This document shows, one piece after another, positions 51,796-60,791 of a DNA stretch of 64,000 bases. The notes beneath the pieces were generated by a model. That model searched no databases and was not told the DNA's origin. It worked only from the letters and a program-made list of their open reading frames with translations. The position numbers were made by a program, and so were the translations under genes. Each line of letters begins with the position of its first letter. The stretch's first letter is position 1. The stretch is taken from assembly GCF_001976145.1 (NCBI RefSeq), contig NZ_MOXD01000014.1:1-64000 (forward strand), read 5' to 3'. Source of the stretch: Serratia oryzae. Lineage in GTDB: Bacteria > Pseudomonadota > Gammaproteobacteria > Enterobacterales > Enterobacteriaceae.

Positions 51796-52809
51796 ATGAA
51801 GAATATTTTAATTATTCGCCGCGACAACATTGGCGACCTCGTTTGTACCACTCCATTGATTGAAGGGGTGAAAATTGCCTATCCTGAGGCAAAAGTTTAT
51901 TTGTTAATCAATAAAGTCAGTCAGGATGTGGTGAAAAATAATCCAAACATTGAAAAGGTGTTTGTTTATAAAAAGGCAAAACATAAAGCGAAGAATGAAA
52001 CGACGCTGGGCGTTTATTTTGAGCGCTTAATGATATTTTTGCAGCTACGAAAAATAAAGTTTGATGCGGCGATCCTGGCCAACCCTGTCCCTTGTAAATA
52101 TAGCCTGCGGCTGGCAAAGATGGCTGGTGCGAAACATATTATTGGTGCTGATTTAGGTAAGCCTGAAATCACTCATGCTTTTCGTAAGGAGGATTTTCAT
52201 GGCAAACATCAGGTTGAATATGCCTTCAGTTATCTTTCTGCGATTACTGATAAAACCATCCCGATTCCGCCCGTGCGCGTTTATCTCAGTGAGGATGAAC
52301 GCCAGGCCGCTGCCCAGCGTCTAAACGTTCTGTTGCCAGAGAGTTCGCATATTTATGCGGTGCATTTCAGTAATCGAAGAGAAAAGAGCACGTGGCCTTT
52401 GGAGCGTTATGCCGAGATCATCCGCCGTCTGACTGCTGATCCGCAAACCTCTGTGCTGATTTTTTGGTCACCGCAGGGGGCTTTGGCACCAGATGATATC
52501 GGCGATCAGAAAAGGGCTGAGTTGCTACTGAAGCAATGCCAGAATGGGCGTGTCGCGCTCTATCCCACGACTTCGGTGCGTGAGTTGTTAGCCGCGTTTG
52601 ATCTCTGCGATCTGGTATTGTGCAGTGATGGTGGCCAGATGCATTTGGCTGCCGCGCTGAATAAAAACCAAGTGGTATTTTTCGGTGAGACGAGTCAGGA
52701 AGAGTGGCATCCATGGTCAGGGAAGTACCAAATATTACAGGCGGAATCGGGAGATTGTAGTGATATTCCCATTGAAGAAGTGTGGCACAGCATTGAAGGG
52801 ATGAAATAA
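51796..52809 (+). CDS. GT9-family (heptosyltransferase-like) glycosyltransferase
   Basis: The 337-residue protein has the GT9 start MKNILIIRRDNIGDLVCTTPLIEG and the C-terminal nucleotide-sugar region CSDGGQMHLAAALNKNQVVFFGE. It is similar in plan to WaaF, WaaC and WaaQ but is not the obvious counterpart of any of them. The first third is rich in Lys and in A-ending codons, unlike the flanking genes. It probably adds a heptose or related sugar to the core, but the acceptor is unknown. It stands alone on its strand between waaA and wabH. Confidence 0.8.
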   Translation: MKNILIIRRDNIGDLVCTTPLIEGVKIAYPEAKVYLLINKVSQDVVKNNPNIEKVFVYKKAKHKAKNETTLGVYFERLMIFLQLRKIKFDAAILANPVPCKYSLRLAKMAGAKHIIGADLGKPEITHAFRKEDFHGKHQVEYAFSYLSAITDKTIPIPPVRVYLSEDERQAAAQRLNVLLPESSHIYAVHFSNRREKSTWPLERYAEIIRRLTADPQTSVLIFWSPQGALAPDDIGDQKRAELLLKQCQNGRVALYPTTSVRELLAAFDLCDLVLCSDGGQMHLAAALNKNQVVFFGETSQEEWHPWSGKYQILQAESGDCSDIPIEEVWHSIEGMK

Positions 52810-52816
52810 CCCCTGA

Positions 52817-52840
52817 TGGCAGGGAGTGTCCTGCCATTTT
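52817..52840. terminator. terminator between the orphan GT9 gene and wabH
   Basis: TGGCAGG/CCTGCCA with a 6-base loop is followed by TTTT, just after the GT9 stop and 3 bases before the convergent wabH stop. Confidence 0.8.
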
Positions 52841-52842
52841 AG

Positions 52843-53940
52843 TTATATCTTTAACGCCAAATACTGTTGACAAATAGGTTGCAGGCCATAGCTTAACAAC
52901 TGCTGGTGATTAATCTCCGGTGGTTGGGCGTAGATCTCCACCATTTTATCTGCCAGTGATTGTTCATTTAGCTCTGCCAGTGCATGACCCATGCCATTAT
53001 TTTCTAAAATTTCTTCTGGCCCGCCAGGGCAGCGGGTGCTGACTACTGGAGTATTACACAGCAATGCCTCAATCAGTACGTTGCCGAACCCCTCGCTGTC
53101 TGAACTGAGCACCAGCATCGCTGCATGTTTGATCAAGGGATAAGGGTTAGCTTGAAAACCGAGAAATAGCACGCGATCGGCAATATTGAGCTCAGATGCC
53201 AATTTCTTGATGGCATTGGTGTGCTGTTCATCGCCTGTTCCCACCAAAGCTAGCGGAGCCTGGATGCCGGAGAGCGCATAGGCTTTCAGCAGGCGATCGT
53301 GACGTTTATGCGGATGAAAACGGCCCACGTGGATCAGATATTCTTGGCCTGCCAACTGGCAGGGTTCCGCCGCCTGTTGTGCGATCGCATCAATATCGAA
53401 CGGGTTGTTGATGACGGCAAGTTGCTTAGGTTGAATCAACAGGTTTTGCCGCAGGTCATTCCCCACGGCCTGCGAGACGGCAACGATATTCTGCCCCTGA
53501 TAAACACGGGCAACCTTGCGCTTTTTCAGCCAGCGATCAAGACCGGTGCGGTGGCCTAAGTAGGACGTCGAGAGAATGCCGTGGATACAGAACCACAACC
53601 GCTCAGAAGAAAGTACTTTGCTCTGGCTGACGATGCGGTCAGTTTTATGCAGGTTTGAGAACACCAGATCGTAACTGCCATGCTGTTGCTCGTTGGTGGC
53701 GATCGCTTGGTCGAGCATTTTGGCACGGCGCCTAAGTTCGGTCAGCTTACGCCAGGGTTTGCGGCTGGTATCCGCCATTACCTGATAATGGATGCCTGCG
53801 GGAATCGGGTAGTTACACACGTCACGCAGTGAAATCAGGCTAACGTCATGCCCCATTTGCTGCATGCCCTGGCTCAGTGTCAGCACCACTTTTTCTGCGC
53901 CGCCGCCGGGCAAACCGTCGATAATCATCAGGATACGCAT
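52843..53940 (-). CDS. wabH: WabH-like GT4 glycosyltransferase (LPS core)
   Basis: The 365-residue GT-B enzyme has the acceptor-side motif MRILMIIDGLPGGGAEKVVLTL and the donor-side EX7E motif E-G-F-G-N-V-L-I-E. In Klebsiella and Serratia core clusters, WabH adds GlcNAc to the GalA placed by WabG, and WabN then deacetylates it. The order wabH-wabG-waaQ here and a wabN nearby support this name. It starts 2 bases after wabG. Confidence 0.78.
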   Translation of the reverse strand: MRILMIIDGLPGGGAEKVVLTLSQGMQQMGHDVSLISLRDVCNYPIPAGIHYQVMADTSRKPWRKLTELRRRAKMLDQAIATNEQQHGSYDLVFSNLHKTDRIVSQSKVLSSERLWFCIHGILSTSYLGHRTGLDRWLKKRKVARVYQGQNIVAVSQAVGNDLRQNLLIQPKQLAVINNPFDIDAIAQQAAEPCQLAGQEYLIHVGRFHPHKRHDRLLKAYALSGIQAPLALVGTGDEQHTNAIKKLASELNIADRVLFLGFQANPYPLIKHAAMLVLSSDSEGFGNVLIEALLCNTPVVSTRCPGGPEEILENNGMGHALAELNEQSLADKMVEIYAQPPEINHQQLLSYGLQPICQQYLALKI

Positions 53941-53942
53941 AA

Positions 53943-55070
53943 TCAGTCCAGGAGTCGGTTGTAAAGATTAATCAATTGCTGTGAGAGATGGGCTGGCGTG
54001 GCGGGCATGATGCGCAACCTAGCCGCTTCTGCCATGCTTGAGCCCAGCACCTGTTGTGGTAAAGCATGAATGGCGTCGGTGATGGCGTTGACATCCAGCG
54101 CATCGGTGACAAAACCGTTTTTCCCCGGCGTGATAAATTCAGCACCGCCGCAGGTGGTGCTGGTGATCACCGGTAATCCGCATGACATCGCTTCCAGAAT
54201 TACGTTAGGGAAAGGATCATAGAGCGTTGGCAGCAGCAGGGCATCCGCGGCCTGATAGAACGGCAACGTGTGTTTCTGCACCCCCATAAAGCGTACCCGA
54301 TCGCTACAGCCCAGCGATTGCGCCAGCGCGCGGTAACGCTTCTCCGCTTTATCTTTGCCAACGACGAGTAAGTAACTTTCGGTCGGGGCGATCGCGCGGA
54401 TGGCTGCCGCCAGGCCTTTACGTTCAAAGCCTGAACCGACAAAGATCAGGCAATGCGCCTGCTGGGGAAGGTGGTATTGCGTGCGCAGCTGTTGCCGTTG
54501 TTGTTCGCTGGCCGGTAAAAATGTCTGATTATCGATAGCGTTGTAGATCACCGTGACTTTGTCGGCAGGGACGCCAAAATCGTCAACGATCTCCTGCTTG
54601 ATCATCTCTGCGTTACAAATCACGGCCTTCAGTTCAGGTGCGGCGTACATGGCGCGCTCAGCACACATCACATAGCGATGATAGCGATTGGAAAACAGCC
54701 ACTTGCGCCGCCACTCTGGCAGCAGGCGTGCGCGTTGCAGCAGCCAGCGGCGATGCACCCCATCACCGGCGCGGTAGATATCACAGCCGGGAATGCGTTC
54801 GTGGCTTTGTACCAGATCGAAATTTTCTTTCTGCCACAATGCCCTGGCCGCTTCGGCAAAGCCGCGTTCACGGCTGATGCGCCCGAACTTCATCGGGTTA
54901 CACAGGTGGATATGCCAATTCGGGTTGGTATCACCCTGCCATTCGCGGGTGATGACGTTCAGCTCTAGATCTTGTTGCTCCAGCGCCTCCAGGGCACGGG
55001 AAACGAAACGCTCTGCCCCGCCATCCGGGCGGTATTTTTGGCGAACAATCGCCAAGCGAAATGCTTTCAT
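53943..55070 (-). CDS. wabG: WabG-like GT4 glycosyltransferase, GalA transferase
   Basis: The 375-residue protein starts MKAFRLAIVRQKYRPDGGAERFV, a WaaG/WabG-type N-terminus, and has the donor-site block GSGFERKGLAAAIRAI and the terminal DPFPNVILEAMSCGLPVI. WabG transfers galacturonic acid to heptose II in Klebsiella and Serratia. The start overlaps the waaQ stop by 4 bases, so waaQ-wabG-wabH form one coupled operon. Confidence 0.85.
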   Translation of the reverse strand: MKAFRLAIVRQKYRPDGGAERFVSRALEALEQQDLELNVITREWQGDTNPNWHIHLCNPMKFGRISRERGFAEAARALWQKENFDLVQSHERIPGCDIYRAGDGVHRRWLLQRARLLPEWRRKWLFSNRYHRYVMCAERAMYAAPELKAVICNAEMIKQEIVDDFGVPADKVTVIYNAIDNQTFLPASEQQRQQLRTQYHLPQQAHCLIFVGSGFERKGLAAAIRAIAPTESYLLVVGKDKAEKRYRALAQSLGCSDRVRFMGVQKHTLPFYQAADALLLPTLYDPFPNVILEAMSCGLPVITSTTCGGAEFITPGKNGFVTDALDVNAITDAIHALPQQVLGSSMAEAARLRIMPATPAHLSQQLINLYNRLLD

Positions 55071-56149
55071 GCAAGCGTGCTCCGCGCGGCTGCAAGCACC
55101 GCGTCTGTAGGAATAAGGTCGAGATAACGCTCATCGGTACCGGTATTGATGGCATCAGGGTCGGGCAATGTACCGTAGTCTCCAGCCCAGATAACCTGGC
55201 CGATCGCCTGCCAGGGGCGCCAGAATACCAGTTTGGACGGCCCGAACAGCGCAACGCAAGGGGTTTGCAGCGCAGCGGCCATATGCATCGGGACGGAATC
55301 TACGCCGATAAATAATGTTGCGTGATCGATCAGCGCAGCAAGCTGGCGCAAGGTCAACTGCCCGGCCAAAGAAGCCACCCCTTGCGCTGGGCACTGTTCC
55401 AGTATCCGAGCGACCATCTGCTGTTCTTTGGCGTCTGGCCCTGAGGTGATCACCAATTGGTGCCCATCGGCCTGCAGTGCGCTGATGGTTGCCGCCATCT
55501 TTTCTTCACTCCAGCACTTGAAGAACCAGCGTGAAGTGGGTTGTACCACGATATAGGCACCGGTGATGCCTTTTTGTTGTAAAAGCTGCCGGCTGATTTG
55601 CTCGTCCTGCGGGCTATAGCTCATGGTTACCTGCTGGCTGACGGTAGGCAGACCGAGCGGTTGCAACAGCGAAAGGTTCTGTTCAACGGTATGCAGATGG
55701 GCATGGTCGGCTACTGGCACCAGATGGGTATGACAATGGCGCCATAAAAAGCCGCGGCGTTTCGGGAAGTCAAAACCCAGGCGGATACGTGCACCGGTCA
55801 GCTTAGCGAGGAGTGCGCTACGCCATTGATCGGCAAGGTTAACCACCAGGTCGTAATGTTGCGCTTTCAACTGGCGGATCAGCTTCAGTTCGTGAGCGAG
55901 ATGTGCCTTGGTTCCCTGTTTTTTCCATTGGCGATCGATGACCAATATTTGTGACAGTGCCGGATTGCTGGCCAGCATATCCTGTGTTTCTTGGTATAGC
56001 AGGATATCGATCTGCGCATTGGGGTAGTTTTGCCGCAGGGTATTGATGACTGGTGTCGTTAGCAGCATATCGCCGTGATGGCGAAGTTTAATAAGCAAAA
56101 TCCGTTGCACTGGCATGGCAGGCGTTAGGGCAGGCGCATCGTTCATCAT
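55067..56149 (-). CDS. waaQ: WaaQ, heptosyltransferase III
   Basis: The 360-residue GT9 enzyme has RILLIKLRHHGDMLLTTPVINTL, the WaaQ-typical VVQPTSRWFFKCWSEEKMA and the C-terminal GVDSVPMHMAAALQTPCVALFGPS. WaaQ adds the branching heptose III to heptose II of the inner core. It is the first gene of waaQ-wabG-wabH and is divergent from wabN. The first 15 residues vary in the family, so an internal start cannot be excluded. Confidence 0.9.
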   Translation of the reverse strand: MMNDAPALTPAMPVQRILLIKLRHHGDMLLTTPVINTLRQNYPNAQIDILLYQETQDMLASNPALSQILVIDRQWKKQGTKAHLAHELKLIRQLKAQHYDLVVNLADQWRSALLAKLTGARIRLGFDFPKRRGFLWRHCHTHLVPVADHAHLHTVEQNLSLLQPLGLPTVSQQVTMSYSPQDEQISRQLLQQKGITGAYIVVQPTSRWFFKCWSEEKMAATISALQADGHQLVITSGPDAKEQQMVARILEQCPAQGVASLAGQLTLRQLAALIDHATLFIGVDSVPMHMAAALQTPCVALFGPSKLVFWRPWQAIGQVIWAGDYGTLPDPDAINTGTDERYLDLIPTDAVLAAARSTLA

Positions 56150-56359
56150 CAGTCGCTTTTAGGGAAACCAATCGCTGATTCTAAATGACCCGATCGCATG
56201 TGGCTACTGTTGCTCGATTTTCTTGCCAGCCACATAAAAATAATCGGTTCTGGAGAGAAATGCGGCACGGTGTTGTCCAAACGAGGCAGTAAAGTTGTTT
56301 GCCCTTGCTAAACAGGCTGCGTAACATAATGTATTCCGTTGATATCAGGCTCGATATTT

Positions 56360-57325
56360 ATGACCAAACCGGCGTTCCTTATCACGATTGATACCGAAGG
56401 CGATAATCTGTGGCAAAACCACGATCGTATTTCGACCGAGAACACGCGTTTTCTGCCGCGCTTTCAGGCGCTGTGCGAAAAATATGCCTTTAAGCCGGTT
56501 TATCTCACCAACTATGAAATGGCGGTGGATGCGGAATACGTTGAATTTGCTCGGGATGTGATTGCGCGCGGAACCGGTGAAGTGGGGATGCATCTGCATG
56601 CCTGGAACAGCCCGCCGCTGACGCCGCTCACTGATGATGACTGGCGCCATAAGCCCTATTTGATTGAATATCCTGCTGAGCAGATCCGTGCCAAAGTTGA
56701 TCATATGACCAAGCTGCTGGAAGATGCTTTCCAGACCAAAATGCTCAGCCACCGAGCGGGGCGCTGGGCGTTTAACGAATTTTATGCCTCATTATTGCTG
56801 GAGTATGGCTATCAGGTCGATTGTTCCGTTACGCCACGTGTTAACTGGCAATACTCACCGGGTAATCCGCAGGGTAAGGGGGGCACCGATTATCGCCATT
56901 TCCCGTCGCAGGCTTATTTTATCGATCCGCAAGATATTGCCAAACCTGGTCATTCGACGTTGCTAGAAGTACCGATGAGTATTCAATATAAACATTCGGC
57001 GCTGATGAATACGCTAAAACAGGGCTATGATAGCCTGCGTGGGAAAAAACGCTCCCCGTCGGTGCACTGGCTGCGCCCTGCTGGGGGCAATGTGGAGCAA
57101 ATGAAACAGGTTGTGCAGCGTTCGCTGGCCGAAGGCAATGACTACGTTGAATTTATGCTGCACTCCTCCGAGTTTATGCCCGGCGGCAGCCCGACGTTTA
57201 AAACTGAGCAGGATATTGAAGCCTTGTATCGCGATTTGGAGCAGCTTTTTAGTTGGTTGCAGCAACGCACGGTGGGAATGACGTTGGCTGAATATTATCA
57301 AAAGCAGATGAAAACTGGTTATTAA
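56360..57325 (+). CDS. wabN: WabN-like LPS core deacetylase
   Basis: The 321-residue protein is a polysaccharide-deacetylase-fold enzyme. The N-terminal catalytic motif is FLITIDTEGDNLW, and the metal-binding region is GEVGMHLHAWNSPPLTPL; HRAGRWAFN and MLHSSEFMPGG follow. In Klebsiella, WabN removes the acetyl group from core GlcNAc to leave GlcN, which lets the next sugar be added. I used ATG 56360; a TTG at 56339 would add 7 residues. The stop is 1 base before the next gene. Confidence 0.82.
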   Translation: MTKPAFLITIDTEGDNLWQNHDRISTENTRFLPRFQALCEKYAFKPVYLTNYEMAVDAEYVEFARDVIARGTGEVGMHLHAWNSPPLTPLTDDDWRHKPYLIEYPAEQIRAKVDHMTKLLEDAFQTKMLSHRAGRWAFNEFYASLLLEYGYQVDCSVTPRVNWQYSPGNPQGKGGTDYRHFPSQAYFIDPQDIAKPGHSTLLEVPMSIQYKHSALMNTLKQGYDSLRGKKRSPSVHWLRPAGGNVEQMKQVVQRSLAEGNDYVEFMLHSSEFMPGGSPTFKTEQDIEALYRDLEQLFSWLQQRTVGMTLAEYYQKQMKTGY

Positions 57326-57326
57326 C

Positions 57327-58451
57327 ATGAAAATCAGAAAGATGAAGTATGCTCATTGGTTTTTATCTGTTTATAATTTGCTGTTTGGCAATATAAAACC
57401 GAAAAAATCGTTGAGTCCTGACTATCCATTCAAACGCATTGTAGTATATTCTACGACAGCCTTGGGGGATTTTATGTTTAATACCCCAACGATGCGGGCT
57501 TTACGCCAGCGTTACCCTGATGCCCATATTACGTTGGTTGCGGGTACCGTTAATTATGCGATGGTAAAGGATTACTCGTGTTTTGATGAGGTTATTTTCT
57601 GGAATAATAAATTCAGGGATATGATGCAGGCCGTGTGTAAAATCCGCAAGCACAAACCTGAACTGGCGGTTATTTTGCATGGCCATCTGCCTTACGATAT
57701 TCTCAGTGCGGTTTTAGCGGGTTGCCAATATATCCTGAGGGATAATTATCTGACCTTGCCCAAGGAATTAGATTCCTGGGTGATCAGTTGTTCATTGAAC
57801 TTTAGTGGGCATCTGATTCAGCGTAAACTGGATTTGATGCAGTTTCTTGGGGGGGATACTTCCAAGATAGAAATGGAAATCCCCTGCTCATTTGAGAGGT
57901 TGGCCAAACCCGTCGGGCGGATACGGATCGGATTTAATATGGGCGCTTCAACCCGAGAGCGTTGTTGGCCTGTGAGTTACTTCACCGAGTTGGCTAAGAG
58001 GCTTATTGATTCTCATGATGATAAGTGCGAGATCGTGATCATTGGTTCTCGTGCTGATCGCGAGCTGGCTGATACTTTACTGGCCGGTCTGAACAGTGAT
58101 CAACAGCAGCGCGTGAGCAATTATGTGGGTAAAACTTCGTTGCCACAATTGATTGGCGTAATTGATTCTTTAGATGTGCTGTTGACAGGTGATACAGGTC
58201 CACTACATTTAGCCGTTGCGTTGAAAATACCGACCATCAGTCTGTTTGTTACCGCCAGCCCTAAATTTACCGGCCCTTATCAAAATAAAGAATTACATCA
58301 TGTGATCGATCTCTCCTGTAGTCACCACCATGCGTTGAGCATGCATCCTGAACAGCCATTGTCGATTATTCCCGTGGATCAGGTATATGGGATATTAGAA
58401 AAAATGTGTGTTACTTCGGCAAAGAATAGTTTTGACACAGTGAAGGATTGA
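57327..58451 (+). CDS. GT9-family glycosyltransferase (outer core)
   Basis: The 374-residue protein has the GT9 pattern VVYSTTALGDFMFNTPTMRALRQRYP and the C-terminal LTGDTGPLHLAVALKIPTISLF. An N-terminal extension of about 35 residues precedes the GT9 fold. It is AT-rich compared with the inner core genes. It probably adds a heptose to the outer core in this strain's chemotype. It is packed between wabN (1-base gap) and the GT4 gene (1-base gap), so the three form an operon. Confidence 0.82.
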   Translation: MKIRKMKYAHWFLSVYNLLFGNIKPKKSLSPDYPFKRIVVYSTTALGDFMFNTPTMRALRQRYPDAHITLVAGTVNYAMVKDYSCFDEVIFWNNKFRDMMQAVCKIRKHKPELAVILHGHLPYDILSAVLAGCQYILRDNYLTLPKELDSWVISCSLNFSGHLIQRKLDLMQFLGGDTSKIEMEIPCSFERLAKPVGRIRIGFNMGASTRERCWPVSYFTELAKRLIDSHDDKCEIVIIGSRADRELADTLLAGLNSDQQQRVSNYVGKTSLPQLIGVIDSLDVLLTGDTGPLHLAVALKIPTISLFVTASPKFTGPYQNKELHHVIDLSCSHHHALSMHPEQPLSIIPVDQVYGILEKMCVTSAKNSFDTVKD

Positions 58452-58452
58452 A

Positions 58453-59535
58453 ATGAACATTGTGATTACAGGGTACGCTTTGAGTGGTTACGGTGGGATG
58501 GAAACCGTATGTAAAAGATTGGTTGAACTGATTGCGGTAAATAATCCTGATACTAAGGTTGATTTTGTCTTCTTCAATGAAAAAGGAGAGGTAGATGAGC
58601 AGTGGTATGCGGGATTAAACGTCCAGATGGTTGCCTCAACGGTGCGTAACACTAAGCTAAGGCGACTGCATTTTGCATTTGTCTTATCCAGTTTCCTGCG
58701 TAGAAGTAAACCGGACTTGGTTATCGCCCTAGACACCCTTTCTTGTTATATCGCCAACGTCTCTAGAAAACTGTGTCTGAGCCGATATCCTATTGCTTCT
58801 TGGTTACATTTCTCATTATATGATCTCTACAAATATACTTACATCCTCAAAGCCGACGCTCACTTGGTGATTAGCAACGGTATTAATCAGCAAGTTCGGG
58901 AGCTTGGGGTAAAAGAGAGGGATATCTATACCGTTTTTAATCCGGTGAAAAAAACTGAGGACACTATTCCAGTTAGCGTTTCACCTGCTAATTTTATTTA
59001 TATTGGCCGTGTCATTTTTGAAGGGCAAAAACGGTTGAAAGACCTGCTGGATTCGCTGGTAGCCTTGCAAGGAGACTGGCGGCTGCACATAGTAGGGAGC
59101 GGTGCTGATTTGCTCCAGTGCCAGCAATATGCTGAAAAAAAAGGCCTTTCTGGTCGAGTTCTGTGGCATGGCTGGCAAGCACGGCCTTGGCTCTACGCTA
59201 AAACGAATATTGGCGATCTCAAGGCATTAGTATTGACCTCAGCGTTTGAAGGGTTACCGATGACCTTACTGGAGGCTATGGCTCACGGTGTGTATTGCGT
59301 GAGTTCAGATTGCCCAACGGGCCCTGCAGACGTTATTGATGGCATTAACGGCCATTTGTATCCGGTCAAGCAACGGGCTGAGTTGACGAAGATCTTGCAG
59401 GGCTTAGTTAATGGGGAAATCATGATTAACCAAGCACAGATCAAACAATCCATTGCTAAGTTTTACGACGATAGTTACTACTTGAATTTCAGACAGGCTC
59501 TTGACAGTATCCTGAAAAGTTACCATGGGAAATAG
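58453..59535 (+). CDS. WaaB (RfaB)-like GT4 glycosyltransferase
   Basis: The 360-residue protein resembles E. coli WaaB, the LPS alpha-1,6-galactosyltransferase. Shared blocks include ALSGYGGMETV, WLHFSLYDLYK, FIYIGRVIFEGQKRLKDLLD, HIVGSGADLLQCQQYAE and the EX7E motif EGLPMTLLE. The donor and acceptor here may differ, because the Serratia-type outer core is unlike that of E. coli. It is the last gene of the wabN operon and is ended by a strong hairpin. Confidence 0.82.
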   Translation: MNIVITGYALSGYGGMETVCKRLVELIAVNNPDTKVDFVFFNEKGEVDEQWYAGLNVQMVASTVRNTKLRRLHFAFVLSSFLRRSKPDLVIALDTLSCYIANVSRKLCLSRYPIASWLHFSLYDLYKYTYILKADAHLVISNGINQQVRELGVKERDIYTVFNPVKKTEDTIPVSVSPANFIYIGRVIFEGQKRLKDLLDSLVALQGDWRLHIVGSGADLLQCQQYAEKKGLSGRVLWHGWQARPWLYAKTNIGDLKALVLTSAFEGLPMTLLEAMAHGVYCVSSDCPTGPADVIDGINGHLYPVKQRAELTKILQGLVNGEIMINQAQIKQSIAKFYDDSYYLNFRQALDSILKSYHGK

Positions 59536-59536
59536 T

Positions 59537-59574
59537 ATTTAGCCCGGTTCGCGGAACCCCGAACCGGGCTAAAT
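59537..59574. terminator. bidirectional terminator, wabN operon and waaL
   Basis: A perfect 15-bp stem ATTTAGCCCGGTTCG/CGAACCGGGCTAAAT with an 8-base loop separates convergent genes. It has A/T-rich feet in both directions. Confidence 0.88.
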
Positions 59575-59576
59575 TA

Positions 59577-60791
59577 TCATGACTCTGGCGTTATTGGATT
59601 ATTTCTTGCAAATAGTGCGATACATATCATATAGAACAGTAATGATTCTGCACTAATTAGCAAGACATCTGTTAAACCATAAACTACCATGCAGCAGCCA
59701 ATCATCAGCAACGGGGTATTTCTCTGAACCAACGACTTTGTGAGGATATACCCGTAGAAAAATAGCACTGTCAGTAGGCCAACAATACCTTGTAGTGAGG
59801 CGGCCTCAAGCAGTTCGTCATGCAGGTGTGAGGTGATATAGGCCAGAGCCGTTTGATTTTTGGGATCATGAGCGACAATTTCGGCCGCTTGCTTCTGGCG
59901 AGCTTCAACGGTATTACCGAAAGGATGTTGTGAGAATATTTCTAGCCCGACACGCCATAATGAGAAACGGGAACCTAGCGATGAATCATCGTTGCCTTTC
60001 TGATACAACATGATTTCGGTGCTGGTTTGTTCGATCTTGGGCTTAATATATTTACCGTAGGAAGCGATACCCACAACCCCCACCAAGGCTATGACAATCA
60101 GTAGCGGTTTAAGATGGATTTTGCGGAAGTGGAACAACATCATCAGTAGAATAAGTAACAGATGCGAGAGTATCGCGGCGCGTGTTCCCGTCATGACTAT
60201 AATCAGGAATGAGCTAATAATTATCGCCGCTACTGCAATACGATAGCCTGCATTCTGTTTTAGCTTGATTAATAGATAGATAAGCAGTATTGAAAGTGTA
60301 GAATAGATATAAGCTGCGATGGTTGCTCGGTTGGTACTGAGATCGATACGCTCAATACCATGATAAATCTGAAAGAGACCGTAGCTTGTCGCTAGTACAA
60401 AAGCCATAGTAAATGCAGCCAGTAAATATTGGCGATAGTTGAACGTAGTTAAATAATGCGAGAACTGGGTTATATAAAAAATCAACACCCCACCTACCAC
60501 CAGTTTTTTACCTGCATCTAACTGTGTATCGCCATAGCCATATCCCTGCGTATGGCGATAAAGCACCAGTGTCCAGATGATTTTAACGAGCCCTATCATG
60601 ATGAGAGCATAAGAAATATCCATCTTTGGTAAGCGGATATTTTTTCTTTCGATGAAAAGACCAAACATGGCAACGTAGAACGAGAAATAGAAAAGCTCAC
60701 GTTGACGGGCCGTAATAATCAAAGTAAAAACAATAGATAAAATGGCCAGTATGAAACTGATGAAGTACAATCTTTGCCCTATTTTTTCCAT
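59577..60791 (-). CDS. waaL: WaaL, O-antigen ligase family protein
   Basis: The 404-residue protein has about 11 to 12 membrane helices and one large periplasmic loop. The loop carries the Wzy_C/WaaL pattern with SLGSRFSLWRVGLEIFSQHPFG and the conserved His in SHLHDELLEAASLQG. WaaL moves O-antigen from undecaprenyl-PP onto lipid A-core at the outer face of the inner membrane. The sequence is AT-rich and poorly conserved, normal for WaaL. The start overlaps the upstream GT2 gene by 13 bases. Confidence 0.88.
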   Translation of the reverse strand: MEKIGQRLYFISFILAILSIVFTLIITARQRELFYFSFYVAMFGLFIERKNIRLPKMDISYALIMIGLVKIIWTLVLYRHTQGYGYGDTQLDAGKKLVVGGVLIFYITQFSHYLTTFNYRQYLLAAFTMAFVLATSYGLFQIYHGIERIDLSTNRATIAAYIYSTLSILLIYLLIKLKQNAGYRIAVAAIIISSFLIIVMTGTRAAILSHLLLILLMMLFHFRKIHLKPLLIVIALVGVVGIASYGKYIKPKIEQTSTEIMLYQKGNDDSSLGSRFSLWRVGLEIFSQHPFGNTVEARQKQAAEIVAHDPKNQTALAYITSHLHDELLEAASLQGIVGLLTVLFFYGYILTKSLVQRNTPLLMIGCCMVVYGLTDVLLISAESLLFYMICIALFARNNPITPES

